A DNA stretch of 60,000 nucleotides from Strigamia acuminata (Eukaryota > Arthropoda > Chilopoda > Geophilomorpha > Linotaeniidae). Each line of letters opens with the position of its first letter. The first letter of the stretch is position 1. The translations under genes were made by a program, and so were the position numbers. Location of the stretch: NCBI GenBank assembly GCA_949358305.1, contig OX442316.1, positions 9,674,001-9,734,000 of the forward strand. The letters are read 5' to 3'. Of the stretch, positions 1 to 13,000 are shown piece after piece. Under the pieces are notes generated by a model. That model worked only from the letters and a program-made list of their open reading frames with translations, was not told the origin of the DNA and did no database searches.

Positions 1-199
1 TTGTACTGACTGCTGCTGATTATTGGGGCTGGTGCAGGAAAAGCGTATATGTGTGGACCAGGTGCTCCATAATGTAGAAAGCCAGCAGAGGCAATTGCTA
101 AGACACAAGCGAAAATAGCCTAAAATTTGGAATAAAACGTTAAAATTACAATGATGAGCTCAATGAGTTTGGAAAATGTTTACTTACTACTTTGAACAT
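1..199 (-). CDS. Cuticle-type secreted protein, N-terminal part (cut by window edge)
   Basis: Exon 1 is 188-199 (M-F-K-V, donor gtaagt at 187-182). Exon 2 starts at 119 after an AG acceptor and runs off the window at base 1, so only 43 residues are visible. They form a clean signal peptide (MFKV|AIFACVLAIASA) followed by a Gly/Pro/Ala/Tyr-rich mature start (GFLHYGAPGPH). Splitting the signal peptide after a few codons is shared by the other cuticle genes here and is typical of arthropod cuticular protein genes. The RR chitin-binding domain, if present, lies outside the window, so the cuticle assignment rests on composition, promoter type and neighbours. Confidence 0.65.
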
Positions 200-269
200 T
201 TCTGGTGTTGGTTGTTGTACTTGTGATACTGACCAAGCGAAGAGTGAAGTTGGTGGGCACCGAGGGGCC

Positions 270-276
270 TTTTATA
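270..276 (-). promoter_or_regulatory. TATA box of the partial cuticle gene
   Basis: TATAAAA on the minus strand, 71 bases upstream of the ATG at 199. A start site about 30 bases downstream (near 246) would fall in a TTCACT initiator-like sequence. All five genes of this cluster have a similar TATA element. Confidence 0.6.
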
Positions 277-1313
277 CAATGTATTGGACAGTAATAGATG
301 CATCTGATTGGAGGAGCTGTGAAGATTTTTAAGCTTTTGACCTTACACTTACTAGGCCAAGGTTTTTTGACAGCTGAGGTGTGAAAATTTTGGAGGGAAT
401 TATGATATCGTTTACCATAAGAAAATATATTATTATTTTTAAATTTAAAATTTAAAAATTTTATGTTAAAATACATGTGTTTTAATTAAATGAATTTATA
501 GGTGTGGACAATTGCAAATATTCTGTACGTAAGCATTTTAGACATTTCAATTAACGTACTTTTATATACTAGTAATAAAGAGACATTATATTGACAATAT
601 GTTTTCATGTACTGTATATAAGTTTAATTTTTATATTTGGTCAAATCTGACGTATAATTTTATTATGCTGGACACTCTAAACTGTAGGAAGTTGAATTGA
701 TGGTCAAGTAGGTAGTCCTTGAAGACATCGAGGTAATGTGAAGGCCTAAGGTTATAATCTTGCTATTCATTTTTGTGTGAAAGGATTGATACATTTTTTA
801 TCATCATGGCTTAATTGAAAAAAAAAAATACTGAATTTAAATTGCATAATTAATTTTATTGAATTTATTAGAAACTTTCAAGAACTTGATTTGGAAATAA
901 TTTTCTAAGTACTGTATATTACATACAGTTCTTATTAAAAAATGTGTATTATTTTCGAATAAATCTTCTTTATTATTATTTTTATTGAATTTGAATTTTT
1001 TTGTCAACTTGGAATTGGTTTCATAATGCTAATTAAACATAAAAATTGAGATTAAAGTTATATGGTAATAGCTTGTGAAAGATTTATATTTTGCATTGGG
1101 GATAAAATGCGACTATCTTAGTTTGAACGAAAAAAAAAATTAAAGAACTAAAACAGCAATTTGTATTTTCTTCATGTCAGTGCTATGCACAGAAGCCTGG
1201 CGATAATAAAAAGGAAACTAGACAAGTTTGTAGTTTTCCTTATTGGAAATTTAGAAATGATCTTATCATCAATATAAATAAACCCCACAAAATAAATTTG
1301 CATTTAACTACAT
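277..1313. other. AT-rich intergenic DNA
   Basis: No convincing reading frame, RNA gene or repeat seen between the TATA box of the partial cuticle gene and the poly(A) signal (AATAAA, minus strand, 1314-1319) of the next gene. Confidence 0.5.
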
Positions 1314-1383
1314 TTTATTTTAAAAATGTAACACATAATCAGATACAGAAAAACAATCAAATCTAATTCAATTTAAATCATAT

Positions 1384-2251
1384 TCAAGACGAAAATTTAT
1401 AACTATAAGCGTACTGTGGCTGTGGCTGTGTCAGTGGCAGTGGCAGTGACTGTGGCTGTGGCTGTGCCAGTGGCTGCGGCTGTGCCAGTGGCTGTGGCTG
1501 TGGTTGGTATTGCGATTGCTCGGTATTCACTGGTTGAAGAACTACGTACTGAATATTTGGTGTTGAAGATGCGTACGACACAAACTGTCCAGGTTGTGAA
1601 TGCGAATAAGCATACGGTAATGGTGAATACGATGCAGGTGCCACTAACGATATTGACTTTTGATTGGCTTCAATTTGTCGTACTTCGCTTTCAACTTTGC
1701 GAACCACAGCTTCGACTTCTGACACTGCGGCTTTTGATTCTGCTGCGGCTTTAGCTTCTGCTTCAGCTTTCGCTTCCAAGTGGCTTCTCGTAGCCTCAGC
1801 AACATCTCGTGTTGGTTCCACTGGTTTCGGAATGGCATCTCCAGAAGCCTTAAATCCGTTTTCACCAGCTGTGTAAGTGATACTCACTTTCTGACCCTCT
1901 GGACTGATGTACGTGTAGCCGCCAGAAATATCACCATTTAAACCTCTTTCTTCGCTTTTTACGATGCCATTTCCAGTTGAATAGCCGTAACTGTACTGTC
2001 CAGAAATATCTTGAGCTTGATATTGATTGTTGGTAACATCTACTGGAATGGGGATCTTGTAGAGTGGAGATGGAAGCTCTCCTGCAGAGGCTGAAGCGAA
2101 GTTGTAGTGATGAGGTGCTGCTGGTATGAGCAAATCTGCATTCACCGTTGCAAGAACTAGAGTGAAGATTAGCTGGAAAGATATTTGGAGAATATTTTAG
2201 TGAGTGGAACGACGGGTTGTTGCTTGCGACTACAGTACTTACCGTGTACAT
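1384..2251 (-). CDS. RR-type cuticle protein with C-terminal Pro/Gln repeats
   Basis: Two exons: 2243-2251 (M-Y-T) and 1384-2172, giving 265 aa. Signal peptide MYTLIFTLVLATVNA. A Rebers-Riddiford chitin-binding domain spans roughly residues 58-118: GQYSYGYSTGNG, then GGYTYISPEGQKV, then YTAGENGF and a terminal GDAIP. An Ala/Glu/Lys-rich, probably helical segment follows (AEAEAKAAAESKAA), then a Tyr/Ser-rich part and a degenerate Q-P-Q-P-L-A repeat near the C terminus. Expected role: chitin-binding structural protein of the exoskeleton. TATATAAG lies at 2304-2311; AATAAA (minus) at 1314-1319. The RR class (RR-1 versus RR-2) was not resolved. Confidence 0.9.
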
Positions 2252-2303
2252 TTTGTAATTAGGTATAGATCTGTGAGATGAGCAATTGGGAGTTGTGGGT
2301 CGT

Positions 2304-2311
2304 CTTATATA
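2304..2311 (-). promoter_or_regulatory. TATA box (TATATAAG) of cuticle gene at 1384-2251
   Basis: Canonical TATA element 53 bases upstream of the ATG at 2251, inside a longer palindrome (cttatataag, 2304-2313). Confidence 0.65.
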
Positions 2312-3068
2312 AGAAAAGGAAGCCCCAAAAAAATAACGGACTGAATATTTTGATTGGTGGAGAAATGAACTGAAGCTTATTAGGTCAAGGATGTTGATAA
2401 TCTTCACACTTGACCCACCCCATCATGTACATTTAGGGGGGGTCTTTCACTTTCCTTGCTTTTTAGATTGAAATGTTGATAAATGTTGACGCCTGCTCAG
2501 GTTTTTCATAATTTAATGGTTTTAATAATTAATATATTTTTTCTCCTATTAAATTAATTTTAAATTTTAATTTTTTTTCTTAATTTTTTTTTTTTAAATT
2601 TATAATATTGGAAAAAATATTGGAATAAAGTGTTGGTTCATGCTAGTAATATGGCTTTAACTATTTGAATAATGCTGTATAATGAGTGTTTCATTGCAAA
2701 TAAATATTTCAATGTCAATATTAATGATTATTTTTCGACTTCTTTGTTTGATTGCGTGTCTGGGTTTAATGGCCTACCCAAGGTGCTTTCATTTCACATC
2801 ACAGTTTTCCCTTCACCATGACCTAAATTTTAGCTCTTGGTGCATTCCAACTGTGATGTCTATGATAAATCATACAATAGTATAAAAATGCATTTTTTTT
2901 ACAATAAATTCTTTATATTATACATAAAAAAAAATTAAATTAATTTACATTTGCCCCATTTTTGTAAATTTAATTTTTTTAAGTTAGGTTTTCCCTAATA
3001 ACATGCATATATAATTACACAGGATAATAATTACCAATTTCTTATATAATTAGCCAGGAAAATGGAAA
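2312..3068. other. AT-rich intergenic DNA
   Basis: Contains homopolymer A and T runs (for example around 2560-2600). A 67-codon plus-strand frame at 2682-2885 has no recognisable domain, so I do not call it a gene. Confidence 0.5.
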
Positions 3069-3834
3069 TCAATAATTAAATTTATAATTATATAACATTT
3101 TATCCATTTTCATATTATTCATCATATAATTATCCCCACTCATTTTCTGCGGGTGGTGAGTGGCATAAACGGTGTAGCCGTTATATCCAGTGGGATAATT
3201 ATACACATATGGGAGACTGTATGGATAATACGAAGTATACGTTAGCTCAGGTTGGTCACTATTTTTTTCGGCTTCAGCTTTTGCCATCATGTGATCGTGG
3301 GTTGCTTGGGCCACTTCTGCTGTTGGTTCTACTTGCTGTGGTAAAACATTACCAGTGGCTTTAAATCCTTCTTCCCCTGCTGTATACCTGATGACTACTT
3401 GCTGACCTTCTGGGCTTATATAAGAATATCCTCCGACGACTGTACCATCGGCACTTCGTGCTTCATTCTTGTCAATTCCATTGGAAGTGGAGTATCCATA
3501 ACTGTATTGACCCAAAGTATCTTGCGCGTGATACTGTGTGCTGTGACTTTTATCGAGAGTACCGTACGTTTTAACTGGAATTACAGTATGATATTTCGCA
3601 TATTCTTTGACGGGCACAATGGCTTGGTAGTGATATTGGGCTGCAGTTGCTGGTGGAGGGGTAGAAGGAACGAAAACCACTGATGGGTTGGAAGCATAGC
3701 CGTAGGTCGCCAATGTATTAATGTAGAGGGAGGTGAAAGTTAAGACGAATAAAAGCTGGAATTAAAGAAAAATAAATTAATGGAGACGTGCAGTGTTGCG
3801 TTACAATACCTCGTACCTTTGACTTCATTGTCAT
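3069..3834 (-). CDS. RR-type cuticle protein
   Basis: Two exons: 3817-3834 (MTMKSK, donor gtacga) and 3069-3755, giving 234 aa. The start is the ATG at 3834; a second in-frame ATG two codons on is also possible. Signal peptide KLLFVLTFTSLYINTLA. The RR chitin-binding domain has GQYSYGYSTSNG, then GGYSYISPEGQQV, YTAGEEGF and a terminal GNVLP, very like its neighbour at 1384, which points to tandem duplication. The C-terminal part is Tyr/Pro-rich and ends in a Met/Asn/Lys stretch. Expected role: chitin-binding exoskeleton protein. TATATAAA lies at 3881-3888. Confidence 0.9.
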
Positions 3835-3880
3835 CCAATTGTTGATTTTCAAACAAAGATGGTTTTGTCAATTTACAGTC

Positions 3881-3888
3881 TTTATATA
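3881..3888 (-). promoter_or_regulatory. TATA box (TATATAAA) of cuticle gene at 3069-3834
   Basis: TATATAAA on the minus strand, 47 bases upstream of the ATG at 3834. Confidence 0.65.
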
Positions 3889-6819
3889 CTGCATCCTACA
3901 ACCATCATTACCCATCTTGTCTTCCGGGTATAAAGAGTTACGCTGTTTAGGCGAAATCTGATTGGAGAATATAGGTGTGATGTGTCTTTTTTTACCCTTA
4001 TTGTTTATTCAATAATGTATGTCAAGGCCATCTAAACTCATACATAAACAATCGGTAAGTTAATACATAAGCATGTGAATCCTAATATGGCACAACGTTG
4101 ACAACAATGGACATTTGTAATTAGGACTCGCCCATCTTCATAAGGGCCTAAATCGATCTACCTAAGTTCATAGATGGTATAAAATAGGTGTATCCAAGGT
4201 AGTTTGATGTGATTTACAGGCAATCGTATGAGCATTACTAATTTGTTCGATTGTTGCTATAAGTATATAAATATAAAAATATATATTTCTTTTAGGTTAG
4301 TATTAATTTATAATGGCTGGATTTAGTGTTTTTTTTAAATCTACATATGGTAAGTTATATAACTTATTTTTGATCGTAATTATAGGTTTGATCAATCTAT
4401 AAATTGAAATAAGAAATTGGGCCTTCGCTACAAGGGCATTGCAAATAAATAAGTAAGCTTAATGCAATAAATTATTGCAGAAAAAATTCAATGATTCTGA
4501 AAATTAATCAATTAAAATTAATAAGATTAAATTTGTAACGGTATAAGTATAATTTTATTATGGTTGTTAGAAGTTAATCAAATAAATCTTTATTTGGTTA
4601 TTTGTGCCACCAAAAAAACATTGCAGTTTGATTTTGGAAACATTTTGCGCACTCTTGTTTATGACCTACAATTTTTATCAATTTTCACTTTTGTTTATCA
4701 CTTCTCAGCCATGTTTTTATAATACATCTGTGTGAAAAACAACTACTCAAAGTCTCACATCATTAATTGTGCAAATCTGCAAACAAAAAATGCAATTTTT
4801 TTTGCTTGTCAGCTTGTTCTTCTGCGTGTGTTTAATGAGCAGAACAATAGTTCTTTACATTTCGCCATCCAAGTTTTGGAATATTAAAAATTAAAATAAA
4901 TATGAATTTTATTTTATGTATAGTTTTTTTTTTTTTTAAATGAAACTTTTAAATTACCAACATTTTTATAAGAATTTACAAAAATAGTTGAAGCTGGAAA
5001 CCTAGATTTTTTTGGAGCATTTGTTAAAAATGAAAGTCATGCACTTGAGTGAGTGACAAAAATTTTAACTGACACAAAATGGCGTAGGGGTGGAGCCAGG
5101 GTGTGGCAAATGCGCACTAATGCCAAGGCCCAGATGCCGTTGTGCTCTCTAACAAGGATTTCTCTCATTATAATCCTTGACCTACATTAAATTTTTTAAA
5201 AACTTAATTAGAAAATTATTTACTTTAATTTATAAATTCATGATTTATAACTAAATATATGTTAACTTTTCAGGCCACCTGTGGTGTCCCAGCATGTTTT
5301 ACAATGAGAAATTGGTTAATTTTTTTTGAAGTATTTTATGATAAAATGATAAAATATTTATTTCGCCCTTCTTTATGCATACTAACACTAACACACTTTT
5401 CTACCATCAAGACAATAAATCTGTCGTCGTATTAACATTTTAAAACACATTCCTGTTACTTTCAAGTTTTTTTTTATTTGACAGATTTTTTGTAAGAATG
5501 AAATAAAATAAAGGTTTTGCGGTGAAAGTTATTTTTCACTTAATAAACTAATGCTGATATGTGTTATTAATCATAAAATCTTAAAAATTTTATACGAAAA
5601 TTATAATAAGTGATCGTTTTTGTGTATCTCCATAAACCTTGACACGCCCTATGAGAATGCTTTTAGGAAGGAAAATATAAATCGTTTTTTTTTTAATTTT
5701 TAATTTTTTTTATTACTTTTTAAAACATACTATAAATAGCACTTAAAAACAATTTATAAAAAAATTATCAAGTACTGTATTCAACAAAATAAATCAATAT
5801 CTATTAAATACCCAAATTTTATGTTTAATTTGTATGTTTCATGCATCATTTTTTCGCGCTAAATTGATTAGGCACAGTTATTATAGTTATTATAATAGAT
5901 GATTCGGCTATAAACTAACATTTATTGCAAGGAAAGCTCTAAATTTGACATAACTTCAAATTACTGCTATTTTACCACAATATATTATTACCACAGCTTC
6001 ATAAAAGTAATTAAAAAGAGAAAATTCTAACCTTTCTATTTTTTTGTAATCATAAATCTACTTTTACATTTGGGCTCATTGTTTCCACGTGGGAGTCATT
6101 CAAAAAAGTATTTTTCCCTTGTTTTTTATACGTCTTGGCCATTTTTTTTGCCTATTTAGGGCGGTGTTCCGACCTGCCCTTGGCATGCTGATCACGTGAA
6201 AACGAAGGTCTATTTTTCCATTTTTATTCAAATTTCTGCTCATATAAATTGGGAAATGACTATCACCGCAGTTATTTATTTCCCAACGATTTCTTAGCAT
6301 TTTCCTAATACTTTAAGTTTTAGCTGTATAATAAAAAAGATGGAAATTAGAGAATAATATAATGAAGTGTTGGTTTACATAACCCAAAACGGACATTATG
6401 ACTGTGCTCTGACTCGTCCTTGGGGATCTTCTTTTGCTTTACCAGACACTACTAAATTTTAATTTTCTCATAAATATGGATGAAACTTAACAAACAACGA
6501 TTCACCTTCTTTAAAAAAGATTTTGTTTTTTAACGAACGTTTATTTAATAATACTGTATTTCGATAAAAACATCCAGTCTGTAACTTTTAATTTCTGTTT
6601 CTTCTATATATTCGTGTATAAAAATATAAATTAACAAACCTATTGCACAATATAAGTTCTTTGTCTTTTTAATGACTTTATTACTGTACTACGACCTGCT
6701 CGGTCCTGTGTATTACTGATTGAGAGAAATAAAAATTGACAATACAATGTTGGCGGTGGCCATAAAACAAGAGAGGCCATTCCCCTCACATGACAATCAA
6801 CAATAAATTCCCTAAGATG
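3889..6819. other. AT-rich intergenic DNA
   Basis: About 2.9 kb with no supported gene. Many A/T runs. A short GC-rich patch near 5085-5150 stands out and could be a transposon remnant. The 66-codon minus frame at 6100-6300 has no signal peptide or domain and is not called. Confidence 0.5.
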
Positions 6820-6827
6820 TATAAAAG
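6820..6827 (+). promoter_or_regulatory. TATA box (TATAAAAG) of secreted protein gene
   Basis: TATAAAAG 74 bases upstream of the ATG at 6901, the only plus-strand member of the TATA-driven cluster. Confidence 0.65.
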
Positions 6828-6900
6828 AGAGTCGACTAAATCCACGAGTTGTCTTCTGCTTGAAGTGTTCTAGCAGCCACACACTCAATTTCATCCAAAC

Positions 6901-7615
6901 ATGATGTTCCAAACAATTATTCTGGTAAGTCTAATCAAATTCAACAAAACTAAAAACATCTCTAATTAGTTGATAAACTTATTCATTCCAGTTTTGCATT
7001 TGTGCTCCAATGATAGCAGCTCAAAGAACTAGTTCCTTGCTTGGCTCTTCATTGGACAACACCTCGACAAGAACCAATTTTTCAAACATGAGAAATCAAG
7101 GTTTAAATTTTCCCTCCTCTACCAACTTTCCATCTAATTCCAACTTCGATTCTCTTCCTCGACCTTTTGGTTCTCTTGGATCGACTGGAGATTTAAGTGC
7201 ACCAAATTCAGGCGTAGGCTTAACCCCACTAAACCCCCTTCTTAATACCCGTTTGGGAATGTTTAATCCGAATCCCTACACTCAACTTTTAAGCCAGCAA
7301 GTACCGTTCCCTTATAATCAGTACCCCTATAACCAGTATCCTTTCACAACGTTCATGCCACAGCAACCCATTTTCAACGGTGGATTAGGGTCAAGTCAAC
7401 TGGAACTGATGAATAATTACCCTTTGAATGCATTATATGCCAACCAGATGGGAGCAGGAGGAATTGAACCTTTTTATAATAATCTTCTCTTGTCGAACCA
7501 ACTCCAGATGCAAAGCTATTTAGGAAACCAACTACAACAACAACAACAACAACAACAACCATTTGCTGCTGGTAGCGCTTTAAGTTCGTCCAAGTTATTT
7601 AAAACTAAACACTGA
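6901..7615 (+). CDS. Secreted Asn/Gln/Leu/Pro-rich low-complexity protein
   Basis: Two exons: 6901-6924 (MMFQTIIL, donor gtaagt) and 6992-7615, giving 215 aa. The splice completes a signal peptide (MMFQTIILFCICAPMIAA). The mature protein is disordered and rich in Asn, Ser, Leu and Pro, with Tyr/Pro-Gln motifs (YNQYPYNQYPF), then a run of eight Gln near the C terminus and a basic end (KLFKTKH). No known domain recognised. A split signal peptide, strong TATA box and position among cuticle genes suggest a structural or cuticle-associated secreted product; this is inference. It ends convergently with the cuticle gene at 7878. Confidence 0.75.
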
Positions 7616-7791
7616 TCTTCAAGTAAATATAAGTAAGTATGACGTTAATTCAATTGTACAATTGAAATTAATATATATAATTTTAATTTTTAGTCTGTAG
7701 GGTCATTAGAATGTAGAAGAAACAATCATCGCAAGAAAAACGATTCGTATCTCTAATTATTACACCTTAAATTAAAAATTTGTGATCACTT

Positions 7792-7807
7792 TTTATTCAT
7801 CAATAAA
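7792..7807. terminator. Back-to-back poly(A) signals of convergent genes
   Basis: AATAAA on the plus strand (7802-7807) for the secreted protein gene and AATAAA on the minus strand (7792-7797) for the cuticle gene lie only 4 bases apart, so the 3' UTRs probably overlap. Confidence 0.5.
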
Positions 7808-7877
7808 AAAAAATTTTTTTACATAAGATTTTGAAAATAGAAACTTTTTCTTTGGATTTATTCTATCAAAAACAAGT

Positions 7878-8536
<659 letters not shown>

Positions 8537-8583
8537 GATGAGTTAGAGAGAAGACACACTGGTCTTGGTAGTGGGTTGTGCGG

Positions 8584-8591
8584 CTTTTATA
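8584..8591 (-). promoter_or_regulatory. TATA box (TATAAAAG) of cuticle gene at 7878-8536
   Basis: TATAAAAG on the minus strand, 48 bases upstream of the ATG at 8536. Confidence 0.65.
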
Positions 8592-9901
8592 CCAGTTGGA
8601 GCATCTTCACGTATATTATATGAGTGTTCAAGGTGATCACGTGAATGTGTTGCCCATGCGTAGAACAAAGGACAGCGTAGAGAATTCTTTTGGAGGATGC
8701 TCCAGTTCGCCCTTTCACCATACCTTGGTCGTTTGACGTTGACCTCAAGATGAAAGATGATAGATGGGGGTAAAAAGTGTGAATAGTACAGTAAAAAGTG
8801 TAGGGCGGAAAGTGTGGACGAGTAAAAGTAATTTATTAATCTTAGTTATAAACAAGTTTGGACGTTTTAAATAAATAATTTTTTTTTTGGTAATAAATTA
8901 TAAGATTCGATTGTTTGGTTTTGAGATTTATAAATGTTACCTAGGACTGATCGTCCTAGATGTTACAAATTGGTTTAAATTGGTTTAAAAAGTTATGATT
9001 ATTAAGTTTTTGGGAGAAATTTATTGCGAGAAATCTGATCGTTGCGTAAAAATTGAGGTATTTCGCTTATGGTAACTCATTACAATTCAGTCTGCGACGC
9101 GACATTAATGACTTTTGTGCAGTCCGAATTGATTGATATTAAAAAAGTTTCACTTTCGAACTGTTGATCAGGGCGTAATAAATGTGTCAAGGCTCGAGGC
9201 GAAGGGCAGTTCCCAGTCTGAGAGGGACAAAATATCTAGTTCTAGGCCCCGCCGACCCCGCCAAAACGTGCCGCCCATTTCGACGCGGTAAAAATGACCA
9301 TGGAAGTGCTACACCTGTATTCCCTTACCTAGCTCAGGAATTTCTTTTTATTAGATCTTTTTGAGTAAAAAAAGTTTTTTTTTGTGAAGTCACTGGATAA
9401 AATTAGTATCTTTGGAAGAACAAAACAAATATGTCATGTTATATTATTTAAAATTTGTGAGATCACTTTAATTGAGACCGGTGTCAAAAAATAAATTTTT
9501 GTCTCTCTGCTTCTTTAATTGGATTAAACTACTTGAAAAAAATAAAAACTAATACAGCTAATACAAGTTATTGTTTATATCTTTAAATAGGTTGGAATTT
9601 GCAGTTTATGTTAATTTTCTACAGCAATGAATTCTACACAAAAAAAAATGGAAAATGGAAATCGTCTCTTTCTTTACGACATTAATTATATTTTAGAATA
9701 TTACCGGTATGTGTTTTTTGTTATGGTTTGTTTCACATGAGTAAAATGGAATGCGAAAACTTTTTTCTCATTTCGTGAGAAGAACACTTCACATCCGGTT
9801 TGACTTTTGACAAGAACGAAATATTTATACGATCAGGTTTTCCGTTTAACCCTATGTATAATCAAAACTCGTTATCTGGTCGTTCTAAAAACGAGAGTTT
9901 C
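8592..9901. other. Intergenic DNA with a GC-rich islet
   Basis: Mostly AT-rich, but 9180-9300 is clearly richer in G+C with several CpGs. A 60-codon plus frame covers it; no domain is recognised, so it is not called a gene. Confidence 0.4.
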
Positions 9902-9909
9902 TGACGTCA
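9902..9909 (+). promoter_or_regulatory. CRE palindrome upstream of prolyl oligopeptidase
   Basis: Perfect TGACGTCA, 123 bases upstream of the ATG at 10032. It matches the CREB/ATF consensus; function is inferred only. Confidence 0.35.
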
Positions 9910-10031
9910 TAAAAGAATTGTCTATTACTCGCGAAGAAGGCATCGTGACTGAACCAAGTTTCCGCGTGAGCTTTCTCGTGTTTACGCCAATTTCAGCTTT
10001 GTATTCGTCGAAATCGGTCTCCAAAATCGAA

Positions 10032-13000
10032 ATGGCAACCGAATTAAAATTTGAATACCCTAATGCCCGCCGTGATGAGAATATGTTCGATGATTATCAC
10101 GGTGTTAAGGTAGAAAAACATTATCAGAATTACACATGTAATTCTTTTATCTGATAAATTTGCTAACACAATTCTTTCAAATTCTTCACGTTCCAGGTTG
10201 CAGACCCTTATCGCTGGCTGGAAGATCCAGACAGTGAAGACACTAAAACATTTGTCGAGGAACAGAATAAAATTACAGTCCCCTACATCGACAACTGCAA
10301 ATACAAAACTCAACTTAACGAAAAGTCAATATTTATTTCCTTTTTCATTTTGTACAGAATCAATAAAATTCTACTCAAATTATTACAGGATGACAGACCT
10401 TTGGAATTATCCGAAATACAGTTGTCCTTTTAGACATGGTTCCCGATATTTTTACTATATGAACACTGGCTTACAAAATCAGAGGTAAAATGAGATGGTA
10501 AATCCCCTTGCAGAAGCGTCGACAAATCTTATTTTGTATTGTTCTAGCGTCATGTATATGCAGGACAGTTTGGAATCCGAAAGTAAAATTTTTCTGGATC
10601 CTAACCAGTTGTCTACAGACGGCACAATCTCACTTAACGGGACTGCATTTTCCGAAAACGGCGAGTATCTTGCGTATGGTTTGAGCGAGAGTGGCTCCGA
10701 TTGGATTAAAATCAAGGTGCTGTTTAGATACTAAACGTTTTTTAAATTTAGCTTATTAATTTTGTGGTGTAATTAGTTTCGTAAAGTTTCGAATCTGGAA
10801 GATTATCCAGAAGTTTTGGAAAAAGTTAAGTATTCGAGCATCACTTGGACTCACGATCACGAGGGAATATTTTACGGGGTAATTATTTGCACTATTCTCT
10901 GCGATTAAAGCCGTCAAATCTTTTATTTTATTTTATTCAATAATTGCAGCGGTATCCGGATCAACAAGGTAAAACTGACGGCACTGAAATAGAAGAAAAT
11001 CAAAACCACAAGCTTTATTACCATCGATTGGGGACGTCTCAGAGTGAGGATATTCTCTGTATCCACTTCCCAAAGAATCCTCGTTGGCGAATGTATTTTA
11101 CTTTTTGAAATTATCATTGAAATTAAAGCGTCCTTAATTTATTTTAATATTTTTTAAGTGGTTCGGAGGTCACGGATTGTGGGCGTTATTTAATCGTCAG
11201 TGCTCAAGAGAGCTGCAAAGATAATCAAATATATTTTTGTAATTTGCACAAATTACCGAATGGTATTGATGGAAAATTGGACCTGACAGCGATTGTTGAT
11301 AACTTCGAGGCGGAATATGAAGTTGGTACCACGAGTTTTATACCGAGAAATAATTAGTAATATTTTTTATTTGCAGTACATTACTAACGAAGGATCGATC
11401 TGTACCCTTCGAACTAATAAAGGAGCATCGAAGTATCGTTTAGTGAATGTTGATTTGAATAACCCAGCACCTGTGAGTTTTTGTGGAATTCATATCGCAT
11501 CGATTAATAAGTGGTGTGTTTTATGCAGGAGAACTGGATTACACTTGTGGGAGAACACAACAAGGATGTACTGGACTGGGCAGCGATTGTTAACAAAAAC
11601 AAACTGGTTTTATGTTACATACAGGATGTCAAAGTAAGGAAATTGAGAATGTTTATTTAATTTATAATTTTTTTTAATATTTTCTTTTTTTTTAGAGCGT
11701 TTTGCAATTACACTCGTTAGCATCGGGTCAACTGTTAATGACATTTCCATTAGACGTTGGCACCGTAACTGGCTATTCCGGTAAAAAGAAGGATCAGGAA
11801 ATATTTTATCAATTTACATCGTTTTTAACCCCGGGAATTATATATCGATGCGATGTATCGCAAGCCAAACTCGAACCAAAAGTATTTTTGTTTAAAAATT
11901 GTTTAAGATTTATTTTAAATTGTATTTTTATGCGTTGTATTAGATCCATAAAGAAATTACAGTTCCTGGTTTTGATCCTGATTTGCTTCAAACGAGCCAA
12001 ATATTTTATCCCACTCACGATGGGTCAACCATCCCAATGTTTATTGTGCATAGGAAGGTAATTGAAAGGAGATAAAAATTCTGAAAAAAGGAAATTAAAT
12101 TAATTTCTCATAATTTTTAGAATTTGGTTCTTTCTGGGAATAATCCATGTTTATTATATGGATACGGTGGATTTAATATTTCCATCCAACCGACATTCAG
12201 CATATCCAGAATAATCTTTCTGCGATATTTGGATGGTGTCTTAGCCGTGGCTAACATCAGAGGTGGCGGGTAAGTTGGTTTTAAATAACTTATTTCCTAT
12301 TATTAAAATTTTATTGATTATTGCAGGGAGTACGGTGAAGAATGGCATAATAGTGGCCGATTTCTGAACAAACAAAACGTTTTTTACGATTTTCAGTTTG
12401 CTGCTAAATACTTGATCGAGAAAAACTACACCAAACCTGAAAAGTATTTCAATGAAATATTTTTTTTTTTTAAAATACGTTTATTTATGATGGAATGACG
12501 ATTTTCAGGCTCATCATTAATGGAGGATCGAATGGTGGATTGCTGGTCTGTACGTGCATAAATCAACGTCCGGATTTGTTTGGTTGTGCGATTGTACAAG
12601 TTGGGTAAGTTGTCGGGTGGACGAATTGTTTCTCTCTTATGCATTTGACATTTTGCAGCGTTATGGATATGTTACGTTACCATAAATTTACCATTGGACA
12701 CGCGTGGATATCGGATTACGGCAGTTCAGAAGATGAAAAACATTTTCAAAATTTATACAAGTAATTTATTTTCTGCATTTTACACTATTACTTTATTTAT
12801 TTATTTATTTTAACTTTTAGCTACTCGCCATTGCACAATATTCGCCGACCCAAAAATGGTGTTCAATACCCATCCCTTCTTTTGCTCACTGCTGATCACG
12901 ACGATCGAGTTGTGCCATTACATTCTCTGAAATTTATCGCCGAGTTGCAACATTCAATAGGAAAAGATCCTAAACAGGTAAGAGAACAATTTAATTATTT

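Noticed and set aside
1416-1754. 112-codon plus-strand frame rich in Val/Ala
   Set aside because: It is the antisense of the Pro/Gln repeat and RR region of the cuticle gene; its periodic codons come from the repeat.
6640-6912. 90-codon minus-strand frame
   Set aside because: Overlaps the TATA box, 5' UTR and exon 1 of the secreted protein gene on the other strand; no domain.
9182-9364. 60-codon plus frame over the GC islet
   Set aside because: No signal peptide, domain or clear splice partner; short enough to arise by chance.
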